From: Brasilonema sp. CT11
GTDB taxonomy: Bacteria; Cyanobacteriota; Cyanobacteriia; Cyanobacteriales; Nostocaceae
DNA: 64,000 nt
Direction: 5' to 3'
NCBI RefSeq assembly: GCF_017982655.1
Contig: NZ_JABXYX010000020.1
Span: 36,706 to 100,705 of the forward strand
The notes under the pieces were generated by a model. The model worked only from the letters and a program-made list of their open reading frames with translations, made no database searches and was not told the origin of the DNA. Position numbers and translations under genes: made by a program. Each line of letters starts with the position of its first letter. The stretch's first letter is position 1. Of the stretch, positions 29,101-38,690 are shown one piece after another.

Positions 29101-31510
29101 ATTGCCAGTGCGTACTCAGGTCGTTGGAAACCAAACATTTACGGATTTTTCTACCTCAGTCAAGAAGGTATTGTTGGAAGCCTATGAACATCAAATTTAT
29201 CCTTTTATTAAGTTAATCAAAAATTTAAATTTACCACGGAACCCAAGCCGAGCGCCCTTACTTACGACAATATTTAATATAGACAAAGCTGGATCTGAGG
29301 TAGAGTCTTTGGATCACAAAGTTGAATCGGTGAAAAATCCTACCAGTTCCGCCAAGTATGATATTGCCTTTAATATTGTTGAGACAGGCAGTGACCTTCT
29401 AGTAGAGTGTGACTATAGCACTGACCTATTTGACTCCCAAACAATTCAACGCTGGATGGAGCATTTCCGGATATTGTTGGAAGGTATAGTCACCCATCCC
29501 GAACAGCGCCTCTCGGATTTACCACTGTTAACAGAAGCACAACAGCATCAATTACTGGTAGATTGGAATAATACGCAGGCTAACTACCCAATGGATCAGT
29601 GTATCCATGAGTTATTTGAGGCTCAGGTAGAGCGATCGCCCAACGCCATTGCCGTAGTCTTTGAAAACCAACAGTTGACTTACCAGGAACTTAACCAGCG
29701 AGCTAATCAACTGGCGCATCATTTGCGATCGCTCGGAGTAGGACTAGAAGTACTGGTGGGAATTTGCACAGAGCGATCGCTCGATATGGTGATCGGGCTG
29801 TTGGGCATCCTCAAGGCAGGTGGCGCTTATGTGCCGCTAGATCCAGCATATCCACAAGAAAGATTAGCTTTTATATTACAGGATGCTCAGATACCTGTGT
29901 TGCTGACGCAGCAGCGCTTGATAGATAATTTGCCGAAACATCAGACCAAGGTTGTTTACCTAGACACCGATTGGGGAAGTATCGCCCAACAAAGCCAACA
30001 CAACCCAATCAGTGAGTGTACAACTGATAACTTAGCTTATATCATCTATACATCTGGCTCAACAGGTCAACCCAAAGGCGTCTTGGTAAATCACGCCAAT
30101 GTTGTTCGTCTGTTGGCAGCAACACAATCCTGGTATCACTTCAACCAACAGGATGTTTGGACACTGTTCCATTCAATTGCCTTTGATTTCTCAGTTTGGG
30201 AACTTTGGGGTGCCCTGCTGTATGGTGGAAAGTTAGTGGTAGTACCTTACTGGTTGAGTCGTTCACCCGAAGATTTTTATAAATTCTTGTCAATGCAGCA
30301 AGTGACAGTACTCAACCAGACACCTTCAGCTTTCCGGCAACTTATACAAGCAGAGGAATCGTTGGGAGGTGCTAACAAGTTGAGACTGCGACTGGTCATT
30401 TTTGGTGGAGAAGCGTTAGAACTTCAGAGTTTAAAACCTTGGTTTGAGCGCCACGGCGATCAGTTTCCACAGTTAGTCAATATGTACGGCATTACGGAAA
30501 CAACCGTGCATGTGACATATCGTCCACTGACAATGGCAGACTTAGAAGTTGCCCCAAAAAGTGTTATTGGTCGTCCAATTCCGGACTTGCAAGTTTACTT
30601 GTTAGACCAGTATCAACAACTAGTACCGATTGGAGTCAAGGGTGAAATGTACATTGGTGGCGCTGGTGTAGCACGAGGTTATCTAAACCGACCAGAACTA
30701 ACTGCCCAAAGGTTTGTCCCCGATTCCTTCAGTGATAAACTCAACGTACGCCTTTATAAATCCGGTGATCAGGCACGATACTTGTTTAATGGGGACATTG
30801 AATACTTAGGACGCATTGACCATCAGGTTAAAATCCGAGGTTTCCGCATCGAACTTGGAGAAATTGAGGCGATGCTAGCTCAGCACCCAGCGGTACGGGA
30901 GACTGTGGTACTCGCTCAGGAAATCCAACCTGATGAGAAGTACTTAGTATCCTATGTCATCCCCAGCAACAAGCAGACACCAACAACCAGTGAACTACGA
31001 AACTTCCTTCTGAAGCAGCTGCCTGAGTATATGGTGCCATCGGTCTTTGTGATGCTAGAGGCGCTACCGCTAACGCCTAACGGCAAGGTTGATCTGCGAT
31101 CGCTACCTGCACCGGAAGCTCTTCGCCCAGAGTTGGAAGTTGCTTATGTGATGCCTCAAACTGAGCTAGAACAAACAATTGCTACTATTTGGCAAAAGGC
31201 TCTTAATATTGAAAACATAGGGATTCATGATAATTTCTTTGAACTCGGCGGTCATTCATTGCTTATGGTTAAGGTTCATAGCCAATTGCGTGAAACATTC
31301 AAAGTCGACGTATCAATACTTGAAATGTTTAGATATCCAACCATAAGCTCCCTAGCAGAGTACTTAAGTGCATTAAAAAATCAAACAACATCATCTTCAT
31401 ATAAAACTAATATTCAAACTGAAAATATTGAAGCAGGTAAGGCTCAACAAAGGAAACGTCTTCAAAAATTGAAGTCAATCGTCAATAAGAAAGAGGTCAA
31501 CGAGTCATGA
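26147..31510 (+). CDS. Hybrid ACP-aminotransferase-C-A(Thr)-PCP (1787 aa)
   Basis: The N-terminal ACP has its Ser in MGLDSLLLLQ near 48, serving the KS-AT upstream. After a Gln-rich linker with a 54-bp tandem duplication comes a glutamate-1-semialdehyde-aminotransferase-like domain (about 230-670) with the PLP lysine in TYGKAVAGGMPIG near 515. In mycosubtilin- and microcystin-type systems such domains turn a carrier-bound beta-ketone into a beta-amine. A C domain (695-1120, HHIVADG) and an A domain (1140-1650, TSGSTGQPKG near 1302) follow. The pocket reads D F W N I G M V H K, the standard Thr code. A PCP (GGHSLL near 1703) and basic tail end the protein. ATG 26147 was chosen over TTG 26120. 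The stop overlaps the next ATG. Confidence 0.93.
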   Translation: MFETKDIISEDSQHQQILSKLKDIFVELLGVKISKIDIHTHFLEMGLDSLLLLQIKRAIQEQLDINVPFRLLVEDFSTIHALANHIAQQLPAEELITKTEPSLTVKASNTHEFEQEHKKPAGGTVLEQVIAQQLELMSKQLELLQKTNSYGKVLPSPTAIQATPFQTKEQQTTQNLTNHFVNLASTSIKTEFQQPPTNQTIESQQTQTEAQQPPTNQTIESQQTQTEAITLLSPHQQKHLDDLIARFVQRTQESKRLTQVYRSYHANGRAVSGFVPSFKEMLYPIHGQRGEGARLWDVDGNEYVDISMGFGALLFGHSPSFVIQTIQEQIQQGILHGPQSRLCGHVAKLICELTGAERAAFCNDGTEAVMGAIRLARAATGRSKIALFTGSYHGIYDGVLVRGVTSNEGTLRSIPKAVGIPSYIADDVIVLEYGKPESLEILKVHTHELAAVLVEPIQSSRPDLQPKEFLLQLRQLTQATGTVLIFDEVITGFRMHPGGIQGLWDIQADLTTYGKAVAGGMPIGVIAGKAALMDALDGGMWNYGDKSYPQAEATLFAGTFFKHPLVMATAWAALNHIKNSGSKLQEELSEKTRKLADTLNNYFEKRQVPIQVVNFGSLFRFIASTPLKFGNLFFYYLLEKGVYVWEGRTLYLSTAHTDEDIEHVIRAVKESVVEMQEGEFLPPSPSSTTDRESIKVPLTEAQKELWFLAQMGNEASRAYNESRAIHLRGSFNFSALRQAVQGIINRHEALRTTFGPQGDYQLIHSSVIIDISFSDFSTLDKSEREAQLSQILKQEAQQTFNLEQGSLLCFHIVKLEKQHHLLVITNHHIVADGWSITILLRELAAIYSAECQGIAYQLPQPMQLSEYAQSQARLQQSPEMATAEAYWLKKFANSVPVLELPTDRPRPSVNTYTGDRQSLTLGTSLFKNLKSLSVQRHTTLFTTLLAGYIALLHRLTGQDDIVVGIAAAGQLSVGSEYLVGHCVNLLPVRTQVVGNQTFTDFSTSVKKVLLEAYEHQIYPFIKLIKNLNLPRNPSRAPLLTTIFNIDKAGSEVESLDHKVESVKNPTSSAKYDIAFNIVETGSDLLVECDYSTDLFDSQTIQRWMEHFRILLEGIVTHPEQRLSDLPLLTEAQQHQLLVDWNNTQANYPMDQCIHELFEAQVERSPNAIAVVFENQQLTYQELNQRANQLAHHLRSLGVGLEVLVGICTERSLDMVIGLLGILKAGGAYVPLDPAYPQERLAFILQDAQIPVLLTQQRLIDNLPKHQTKVVYLDTDWGSIAQQSQHNPISECTTDNLAYIIYTSGSTGQPKGVLVNHANVVRLLAATQSWYHFNQQDVWTLFHSIAFDFSVWELWGALLYGGKLVVVPYWLSRSPEDFYKFLSMQQVTVLNQTPSAFRQLIQAEESLGGANKLRLRLVIFGGEALELQSLKPWFERHGDQFPQLVNMYGITETTVHVTYRPLTMADLEVAPKSVIGRPIPDLQVYLLDQYQQLVPIGVKGEMYIGGAGVARGYLNRPELTAQRFVPDSFSDKLNVRLYKSGDQARYLFNGDIEYLGRIDHQVKIRGFRIELGEIEAMLAQHPAVRETVVLAQEIQPDEKYLVSYVIPSNKQTPTTSELRNFLLKQLPEYMVPSVFVMLEALPLTPNGKVDLRSLPAPEALRPELEVAYVMPQTELEQTIATIWQKALNIENIGIHDNFFELGGHSLLMVKVHSQLRETFKVDVSILEMFRYPTISSLAEYLSALKNQTTSSSYKTNIQTENIEAGKAQQRKRLQKLKSIVNKKEVNES
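26723..26830 (+). repeat. 54-bp tandem duplication in the ACP-AMT linker
   Basis: Two consecutive 54-bp copies (26723-26776 and 26777-26830) differ at very few positions. Each encodes QQPPTNQTIESQQTQTEA. The duplication is in frame and lengthens a Gln/Thr-rich flexible linker. Confidence 0.9.
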
Positions 31511-34500
31511 ATTATCCTATAGCATCTCCTACTATCAATGGCTCAGAAATAGCAATTATTGGCATGGCAGGACGTTTTCCTGGAGCAAAAAATGTTGAAG
31601 AATTTTGGCAAAACCTGCAAATCGGTGTAGAATCTATTTCTTTCTTCACCGATGAAGAACTGTTATCTTCTGGAATAGAAAAAGCTGTGCTGAGTGACCC
31701 TAACTATGTCAAAGCACGGGCTGTATTAGAAGATGTAGAATTATTTGATGCTTCCTTCTTTGGCTTTAATCCTAGAGAAGCAGAAGTTACCGATCCACAA
31801 CAACGTCTCTTTTTAGAATCTGCTTGGCAAGCTATTGAAAATGCTGGCTACAATTCTGAAACTTACGAGAAACAGATTGGTGTTTACGCTGGAACCAGCA
31901 TAAACAGCTATTTTTTCAACCTTTATTCAAATCAAAATCTTATAAATTCTGTTGATAGTTTCCAACTTTTGATTGGAAGTGATAAAGATTTCTTGACTAC
32001 ACGCGTTTCTTACAAACTTAACCTAACTGGACCAAGTTATACAGTTCAAACTGCCTGTTCAACTTCATTAGTTGCTGTCCACTTAGCTTGCCAAAGTTTG
32101 CTCAATGGTGAATGTGATATGGCTTTGGCTGGTGGTGTTTCAATCTCTGCATCACGAAAAATTGGCTATTTTTATAAAGATGGGGCAATTGGATCAAAAG
32201 ACGGACACTGTCGCGCCTTTGATGCTAAGGCACAGGGAACTGTTAGCGGCGAAGGTGTAGGTATAGTGGTTTTGAAGAGATTAGAAGATGCTCTAGCAGA
32301 TGGAGATTTCATCCATGCTGTCATCAAAGGTTCTGCTATCAATAACGATGGATCTTTCAAGGTTAGCTACACAGCACCTCGTATAGATACTCAAGCCAAG
32401 GTGATTAGAACCGCTCAAGTTGTTGCTGAGGTTGAACCTGAAACGATTACTTATATTGAGGCTCACGGGACAGGAACATCTTTGGGGGACCCGATTGAAA
32501 TTGCTGCACTGACACAAGCTTTTCGCACCAGTACTGAGAAAAAGGGCTTCTGTGCGATCGGTTCAGTCAAAACAAACATCGGGCATTTGGACGCTGCGGC
32601 TGGGGTTACTGGTTTGATTAAAACAGTCCTAGCTCTCAAGCATAAACAAATACCACCCAGCTTACACTTTGAAGAACCCAATCCCCAAATTGATTTTGCC
32701 AACAGTCCTTTTTACGTTAATACTATACTTTCCGAATGGAAAACAAACGGCACCCCCCGACGTGCAGGTGTCAGTTCCTTTGGGATTGGTGGGACGAATG
32801 CCCATGTGATTCTCGAAGAAGCCCCAGCTATTGAAACCTCTGCTACTTCTGGTGCTTGGCAGTTGTTGCTGCTTTCAGCTAAGACGAGTACTGCTTTAGA
32901 AACTGCTACAACTAATCTAACAACTCACCTCCAGCAGCATCCTGATTTAAACCTCGCCGATGTTGCTTACACTCAGAGTGTTGGTCGTCGAGCTTTCGAC
33001 CATCGCCGGATGGTAGTGTGCCGAGACATTAACGATGCAGTGAAGGCGCTTTCTACTATAGATCCACAACGAGTGTTCACTCACCACCAGCAGCCTTCCA
33101 ATCGTCCTGTCGTTTTTATGTTTTCCGGTCAGGGAACACAGTACGTGAATATGGGTAGGGAACTCTACCAAAGTGAGCCAACCTTTACTCAAGCAGTTGA
33201 TAACTGCTGTGAACTGCTCAAACCCCATCTAGGTCTTGATCTACGCCATGTACTGTATCCCAATGAAGCACACAAAGATCTGGCAACAGAGCAACTACAA
33301 CAAACTTTTGTTGCTCAGCCAGCGCTGTTTACCATTGAGTACGCCCTAGCTCAGTTGTGGATGGCATGGGGTGTACATCCCGAGACGATGATTGGTCACA
33401 GTATAGGAGAGTACGTAGCTGCCACTTTAGCTGGAGTTTTCTCACTTGAAGATGCTTTAGCGCTGGTCGCAACCCGAGGACAACTCATGCAGCAACTCCC
33501 CACTGGGGAAATGCTCTCTGTTCAACTTCCCGAACAAGAGGTACAACCTCTGTTGGGAACGGAAATGTCTTTAGCGGCAAGCAATGGACCTGGATCTTGT
33601 GTGGTTTCTGGTCCAACCTGGGCGATAGAACGATTGCATCAAAAGCTACAAGATAAAGGTGTTGGCTGTCGGCGGCTGCATACATCCCATGCCTTTCATT
33701 CCCAAATGATGGAGCCAATTCTTGAGCCATTCTCTCATTCGTTACAAAAAGTCACACTAAATCCCCCTAAAATTCCATTTGTGTCTAATGTAAGTGGCAC
33801 TTGGATCACCGCAGCCGAAGCAACAGACCCCAAATATTGGGTAAAGCATCTAAGGCAAACTGTGCGCTTTAGCTCAGGGATAGCTGAGTTGATCAAGACA
33901 CATGAGCGCATCCTGCTAGAGATTGGCCCTGGACGGACTCTGAGCACTTTTGCCAAGCAGCATCATGTGGATGAACTGGTGGTACTGACCTCGATCCGCC
34001 ATCCGCAGGAACAACACTCAGATGTAGCATTTTTACTCAATACTTTGGGTCGGCTCTGGCTTTTTGGTGTGAAAGTAGATTGGTCTGGTTTTTATGCCAA
34101 TGAGCAACGCCATCATATCCCCTTGCCGACTTATCCCTTTGAGCGCCAGCGTTACTGGATTGAAGCACAAAAACAAGCACTTTTAGGGGGACAGTTGCAG
34201 CCAAAACCAACAGCAACCCAGTTGTGGAAATCTCTGGTAGAAGCTGGTGGGATACAGGCTTGTGCTAGCATCACGTCACTTGACGAACAAACTTATTTGG
34301 CAAATAAGCAGTCGTTGGATAATTTATGCACTGCCTACATCAACCTTGCCTTAAGCAATAATGGTGCTTTTAGCAATTCCAACGATCAGTATTCTTTAGA
34401 AGAATTGTTTGAACGATATCATATCATTCCTCGATATAGGCAATTGCTGTGTCGCTGGCTGGATGTATTAGTAGAGCAAGGTCACCTACAGCAAAAGGAG

Positions 34501-37362
34501 GATTTATATACAAACCTTGTACCCTGTTCAACAGACTATCTCAATGCTCTGGTAGAAGAAGTTAAAATCAGATGGGTAGATAGACCTCATATTTTAAATC
34601 TCGTCACCGAATGTGGCGAAAATCTGCCATCAGTGCTATGTGGTGAACAAGAACCGTTGGGATTGTACTTTTCTGCCGCAGAAAAAACAGCAGGAAGTTC
34701 AAGTCAAGAATTGCTGTTGGATAGATACTTTAAAGGAATCATACGAGCAAGCATGGAACAGGTGGTGAAGTTATTGCCACCACACGTAAACTTAAGAATT
34801 TTGGAAATCGGTGGTGGAAATGGTATTGCCACGACAGAATTGCTCAAAGTGTTGCCGCCGAAACAAACAAAATATACTTTTACTGACGTGGGTGGCTGGT
34901 TCTTGAACCGCGCTCAAGAGAAATTTAGCGCCTATCCATTTGTAGAATATCGTTTCCTAGACATTCAGAAACCTCCAATTGAGCAAGGGTACTCTAACCA
35001 CAGCGTTGATGTAGTGGTAGCAGTCAATGTATTACACGTAACCCAGAACATGGGAGAAACCCTTGAGCATGTTCGCTCTTTGTTGGCTCCTGGAGGTTTT
35101 CTGCTACTTTGGGAGATAACTGAACCTCAATTAGAATTTGACATCACCGATGGTTTGCTTATGAATCCGGTAGAGGATGAAGGACGCAGCCGAGGTAATC
35201 CATTTTTGTCAAAGGAACAGTGGCAGCAAGCGCTACAAAATCATGGGTTTGTTGAAGTGGCGGTTTTGTCGAACACTGAAGCTTTCGAGCATCATGTCTT
35301 CGTAGCTCAAGCTTCAGCATCGGCAGATTTATCGGCACCTGCAGCTTTTACCATGTTGCTTGAGCCAAAAAATGCTGACCAAATACGTCAAGTTTCATTA
35401 GACAAAAAGTCTGACATTGCCGATTGGTTCTACATCCCATCCTGGAAACGCTCTATGCCGCCGCAGCCTCTGAAATCTGCGGTTGAAACAACTCAGTCGG
35501 ACTGCTGGTTAGTGTTTGTCGATGAGTGCGGCTTGGGTGAAACAATGGTGAAGCGACTGGCACATTCGGGTCAGGATGTTATTAGCGTCAAAGTCGGCGA
35601 GCAATTTAGTAGCCAAAAAGAATCTTTTAAATATACATATACAATTAACCCTCAACAACGGGATGACTACGACGCCCTACTTCAAGAACTTCGCGCACAG
35701 GGCAAGACCCCAAAAACAATTGTTCATTTATGGAGTGTTACGCAGGATAGTCACCCCGAATCAGCAATTGAGTCTTTGGATAAGGCTGAAGCTTTGGGCT
35801 TCTACAGTCTGCTGTTTCTCGCCCAAGCACTTGGGGAAAATAATCAGACAGATTCCGTTGAAATTGGAATTGTGTCTAACAATATGCAGGAAGTGACAGG
35901 TTCAGAGGTGCTTTGCCCAGAGAAAGCATTAGTTCTCGGACCTGTTAAGGTGATTCCCCAAGAGTACCCGAATATAACCTGTCGCAGCATTGATGTGGTG
36001 ATTCCCGCATCATATAGTCGGCAAGAGGAGCAACTTATAGAAGTGCTGCTAGCGGAACTTATAAGCCAAACATCTAACCAAGTTATAGCTTACCGTGGTA
36101 CTCATCGCTGGGTGCAAGACTTTCAACCTGTCCAATTGGAAAGAGCTTCTGAAGATAAACCCCGATTAAGAAAACAAGGAGTATATCTAATCATAGGTGG
36201 ATTAGGAGGTGTTGGTCTGGCGAAGGCCGAATATCTGGCACAAACAGTACAGGCAAAACTAGTATTGATAGGGCGATCGCCTTTTCCTGACCGAGACGAA
36301 TGGTCACAATGGTTATCCACTCATGATCAGCACGATAGCGTCAGCCTTAAGATTCAGAAATTGCAAGCACTTGAGGCGTTGGGTGCCCAGATTATGGTAG
36401 TCAGCGCCGATGTTGCCAACCTGGAGCAAATGTCTGTAGTACTCAAACAAGTCAATCACCAATTTGGTCAGATCCACGGGGTGGTCCATGCCGCTGGAGT
36501 TTACGGGGGAGGCATGATTCAATTAACAACAAAAGAAGCCGCAGCCAGTGCTTTAGCGCCAAAAGTGAGGGGAACACGAGTACTAGAAACTGTTTTCAAA
36601 GATACAGAACTGGACTTCTTTGTCATGTGTTCATCACTTTCTTCATTTCAGGGTACACCGGGGATGATGGATTATACGGCTGAAAACGCCTTCCTTGATG
36701 CCTTCGCTCACTACAGCGCTTCTCAAAATGGCACTTTGACTAAATCTATAAACTGGGACAGATGGAATAGTTTAGGTATGGCAGCTGCCGTTGAAGCACG
36801 GCATAAGCAAATAACAGGGGAAGATCTGACAGCAGGAATGACCTATGAAGAAGGCATTGAGGCGTTTAGACGTATTCTGCACAATAGTACAGTGCCTCAG
36901 CTAATAGTATCAACACAAGATTTTCAGGCTAAGATTCAGCCGAAGAAATCTATCAAGTCTTTGGAAGAGCAATTAGCGCAGGTGAGTCGAGCGAAATCAA
37001 CTCACAAGCGCCCTAATCTGGCAAATGCTTATGTTGCTCCTCGTAACGAGGTGGAACGCACTCTAGTTGATATTTGGCAACAACTTTTAGGTATTGAACT
37101 CTTAGGCATTCATGACAACTTTTTTGAGTTGGGAGGAGACTCTTTGTTTGCCACTCAGCTTGTTTCTCAGCTATGTAAAACTTTCCAGATAGAATTGCCT
37201 TATAAGAATTTCTTCGATTCACCTACTGTAGCTGAACTGGCTGAGGTTATTGTACAAAAATTGGCTCAGCAGACTGATGACGAAGCACTGGCTCAAGCCT
37301 TAGCGGACATTGAGCAACTATCGGAGGATGAGGTACTTACAATACTTGCCTCGCAAGAATAG
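31507..37362 (+). CDS. Type I PKS, KS-AT-C-methyltransferase-KR-ACP (1951 aa)
   Basis: KS (1-430) has TACSTSLVAVHL, HGTGT and NIGHLDAAAG. AT has GHSIGEY near 630 and HAFHS, predicting malonyl-CoA. A methyltransferase domain with LEIGGGNG near 1100 and VVVAVNVLHV follows; placed after the AT, it is expected to methylate the alpha carbon. The ketoreductase has its cofactor loop in IIGGLGGVGLAKAEYLA near 1562, VHAAG, and the catalytic Ser/Tyr/Asn in SSLSS and DYTAENAF. There is no DH or ER. ACP FFELGGDSLFATQ has its Ser near 1879. The predicted unit is alpha-methyl-beta-hydroxy, added after Thr. The start overlaps the previous stop as ATGA (31507-31510). Confidence 0.93.
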   Translation: MNYPIASPTINGSEIAIIGMAGRFPGAKNVEEFWQNLQIGVESISFFTDEELLSSGIEKAVLSDPNYVKARAVLEDVELFDASFFGFNPREAEVTDPQQRLFLESAWQAIENAGYNSETYEKQIGVYAGTSINSYFFNLYSNQNLINSVDSFQLLIGSDKDFLTTRVSYKLNLTGPSYTVQTACSTSLVAVHLACQSLLNGECDMALAGGVSISASRKIGYFYKDGAIGSKDGHCRAFDAKAQGTVSGEGVGIVVLKRLEDALADGDFIHAVIKGSAINNDGSFKVSYTAPRIDTQAKVIRTAQVVAEVEPETITYIEAHGTGTSLGDPIEIAALTQAFRTSTEKKGFCAIGSVKTNIGHLDAAAGVTGLIKTVLALKHKQIPPSLHFEEPNPQIDFANSPFYVNTILSEWKTNGTPRRAGVSSFGIGGTNAHVILEEAPAIETSATSGAWQLLLLSAKTSTALETATTNLTTHLQQHPDLNLADVAYTQSVGRRAFDHRRMVVCRDINDAVKALSTIDPQRVFTHHQQPSNRPVVFMFSGQGTQYVNMGRELYQSEPTFTQAVDNCCELLKPHLGLDLRHVLYPNEAHKDLATEQLQQTFVAQPALFTIEYALAQLWMAWGVHPETMIGHSIGEYVAATLAGVFSLEDALALVATRGQLMQQLPTGEMLSVQLPEQEVQPLLGTEMSLAASNGPGSCVVSGPTWAIERLHQKLQDKGVGCRRLHTSHAFHSQMMEPILEPFSHSLQKVTLNPPKIPFVSNVSGTWITAAEATDPKYWVKHLRQTVRFSSGIAELIKTHERILLEIGPGRTLSTFAKQHHVDELVVLTSIRHPQEQHSDVAFLLNTLGRLWLFGVKVDWSGFYANEQRHHIPLPTYPFERQRYWIEAQKQALLGGQLQPKPTATQLWKSLVEAGGIQACASITSLDEQTYLANKQSLDNLCTAYINLALSNNGAFSNSNDQYSLEELFERYHIIPRYRQLLCRWLDVLVEQGHLQQKEDLYTNLVPCSTDYLNALVEEVKIRWVDRPHILNLVTECGENLPSVLCGEQEPLGLYFSAAEKTAGSSSQELLLDRYFKGIIRASMEQVVKLLPPHVNLRILEIGGGNGIATTELLKVLPPKQTKYTFTDVGGWFLNRAQEKFSAYPFVEYRFLDIQKPPIEQGYSNHSVDVVVAVNVLHVTQNMGETLEHVRSLLAPGGFLLLWEITEPQLEFDITDGLLMNPVEDEGRSRGNPFLSKEQWQQALQNHGFVEVAVLSNTEAFEHHVFVAQASASADLSAPAAFTMLLEPKNADQIRQVSLDKKSDIADWFYIPSWKRSMPPQPLKSAVETTQSDCWLVFVDECGLGETMVKRLAHSGQDVISVKVGEQFSSQKESFKYTYTINPQQRDDYDALLQELRAQGKTPKTIVHLWSVTQDSHPESAIESLDKAEALGFYSLLFLAQALGENNQTDSVEIGIVSNNMQEVTGSEVLCPEKALVLGPVKVIPQEYPNITCRSIDVVIPASYSRQEEQLIEVLLAELISQTSNQVIAYRGTHRWVQDFQPVQLERASEDKPRLRKQGVYLIIGGLGGVGLAKAEYLAQTVQAKLVLIGRSPFPDRDEWSQWLSTHDQHDSVSLKIQKLQALEALGAQIMVVSADVANLEQMSVVLKQVNHQFGQIHGVVHAAGVYGGGMIQLTTKEAAASALAPKVRGTRVLETVFKDTELDFFVMCSSLSSFQGTPGMMDYTAENAFLDAFAHYSASQNGTLTKSINWDRWNSLGMAAAVEARHKQITGEDLTAGMTYEEGIEAFRRILHNSTVPQLIVSTQDFQAKIQPKKSIKSLEEQLAQVSRAKSTHKRPNLANAYVAPRNEVERTLVDIWQQLLGIELLGIHDNFFELGGDSLFATQLVSQLCKTFQIELPYKNFFDSPTVAELAEVIVQKLAQQTDDEALAQALADIEQLSEDEVLTILASQE

Positions 37363-37426
37363 TAGTTAATTGAAATAGGGAATTGAAAACTTCATAATCC
37401 ATGTACAGCAAAAAAAAGATAAAATC

Positions 37427-38665
37427 ATGACTTCTTTGTACGGCGTAAAAGGAAAAAAATACTTAGCTACTTTGCTAATCTGCCAATTAGGTCTTCTATT
37501 ATTTGGATTTTTATCTATCTTGCTATTCGTTCTTAAAATTGATGGTATTTGGGATATCTCATATACATTTATCAGTCTTCCCTTATTTTTTTTATATGGA
37601 ATATTAGCTTTGAATTTCGGATTGTTTTGGCAAGGTTTCTCAGAAATAATCTTTAATATTAGCACTTCAAGCAAGATAATTTTCCAGCGCTACTTTATTA
37701 TACCAGTGTTTGCCTTGTGCTTGCTTGGAGCTTACGCGACTCACGCCCTGCTACTATTTCATCCAGTCAATAACAATTTTGTAGTTACTTTTGCTCCTTT
37801 ATTCTTGGCTGGGGTTTTAGGAATATTTGCGACATCACTTGTTATGTTCAAAGTTTTCTGGGAAATAAAAAAGGACGAAGAAACTTATATTTGGAGTAAA
37901 AGACAACTTGCCAAATTTAAGGAAAATTTTGGTTCAGAGGCTATCAGACGAATTGAGCTTTCAACTGACATGGCTTATGGCATAGCAGACACCAATGCAC
38001 TCACTGCTCAACAAGGCTTTGTAGTAACGGGGCTTACATCCAAACCGTGGTATGAGATAATTGATATACCCAAGTTGAAAATGCTAGAAGACAGCTATGA
38101 AATAATTCGACAAGAAACTCTTCTAGCTATAAAAGATAAAAAGTTGCGAAAACCATATTATGTCTTTGGTGTCAGTCCAGATGGATGGGATTGGATTGAG
38201 CTATTGAATGCAGGCAAGAAAGTAGAGAAAAATATTATACATTTTCCCCAGACACTAAAGTTAATAGAAAATCTCTCAAGTCATATAAGATTTGTACATG
38301 TACAACTGTCGTTTTTAGAACCAGGGAAAGTTATTAAACCTCATCGCTCTGAGGTAAGTTACTATTTAAGCAGTCACCTCGGTCTTGTCATTCCTGAAAA
38401 ATGCGGTATTAGCGTTGCTGGTGATTCTCGTACTTGGCAAGAAGGCAAGTGTATCATCTTTGACGATAGCTATGAACATGCAGCATGGAATTATAGTGAT
38501 TCTTTGAGAATTGTTCTGTTTTTGATATTTTATCACCCTGAATTGACAGATGTTGAGATGGACTTTTTACATCTGCTGGAATTTGGCGATTGTTCTGACG
38601 AAATTGTCATTTCGTCAGAACACAGAGCTTCACACAAAGATGACACGCAAAAAAAAGTGGTCTAA
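37427..38665 (+). CDS. Membrane-anchored aspartyl/asparaginyl beta-hydroxylase-like oxygenase
   Basis: A 412-residue protein. The N-terminal third has four hydrophobic helices (about 8-33, 41-65, 86-108, 114-141). The C-terminal half resembles the aspartyl/asparaginyl beta-hydroxylase fold (PF05118 type), a non-heme Fe(II)/2-oxoglutarate family. The likely iron ligands are the His of VIKPHRSE near 306 and the His of SYEHAAWN near 349, followed by an Arg (SLRIVLFL) suited to bind 2-oxoglutarate. Members include LpxO, which hydroxylates lipid acyl chains, and enzymes acting on NRPS products. The membrane anchor suggests action on the fatty acyl part or on the finished lipopeptide; this is inference. 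It interrupts the assembly-line gene order between an ACP and the C domain that follows it. Confidence 0.75.
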   Translation: MTSLYGVKGKKYLATLLICQLGLLLFGFLSILLFVLKIDGIWDISYTFISLPLFFLYGILALNFGLFWQGFSEIIFNISTSSKIIFQRYFIIPVFALCLLGAYATHALLLFHPVNNNFVVTFAPLFLAGVLGIFATSLVMFKVFWEIKKDEETYIWSKRQLAKFKENFGSEAIRRIELSTDMAYGIADTNALTAQQGFVVTGLTSKPWYEIIDIPKLKMLEDSYEIIRQETLLAIKDKKLRKPYYVFGVSPDGWDWIELLNAGKKVEKNIIHFPQTLKLIENLSSHIRFVHVQLSFLEPGKVIKPHRSEVSYYLSSHLGLVIPEKCGISVAGDSRTWQEGKCIIFDDSYEHAAWNYSDSLRIVLFLIFYHPELTDVEMDFLHLLEFGDCSDEIVISSEHRASHKDDTQKKVV

Positions 38666-38690
38666 AAGATGAGATAGCAGGGGGTTCAAA

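Noticed and set aside
35576..35896. 106-aa + strand frame inside the KS-AT-MT-KR-ACP gene
   Set aside because: Shadow of the PKS in another frame with no start signal.
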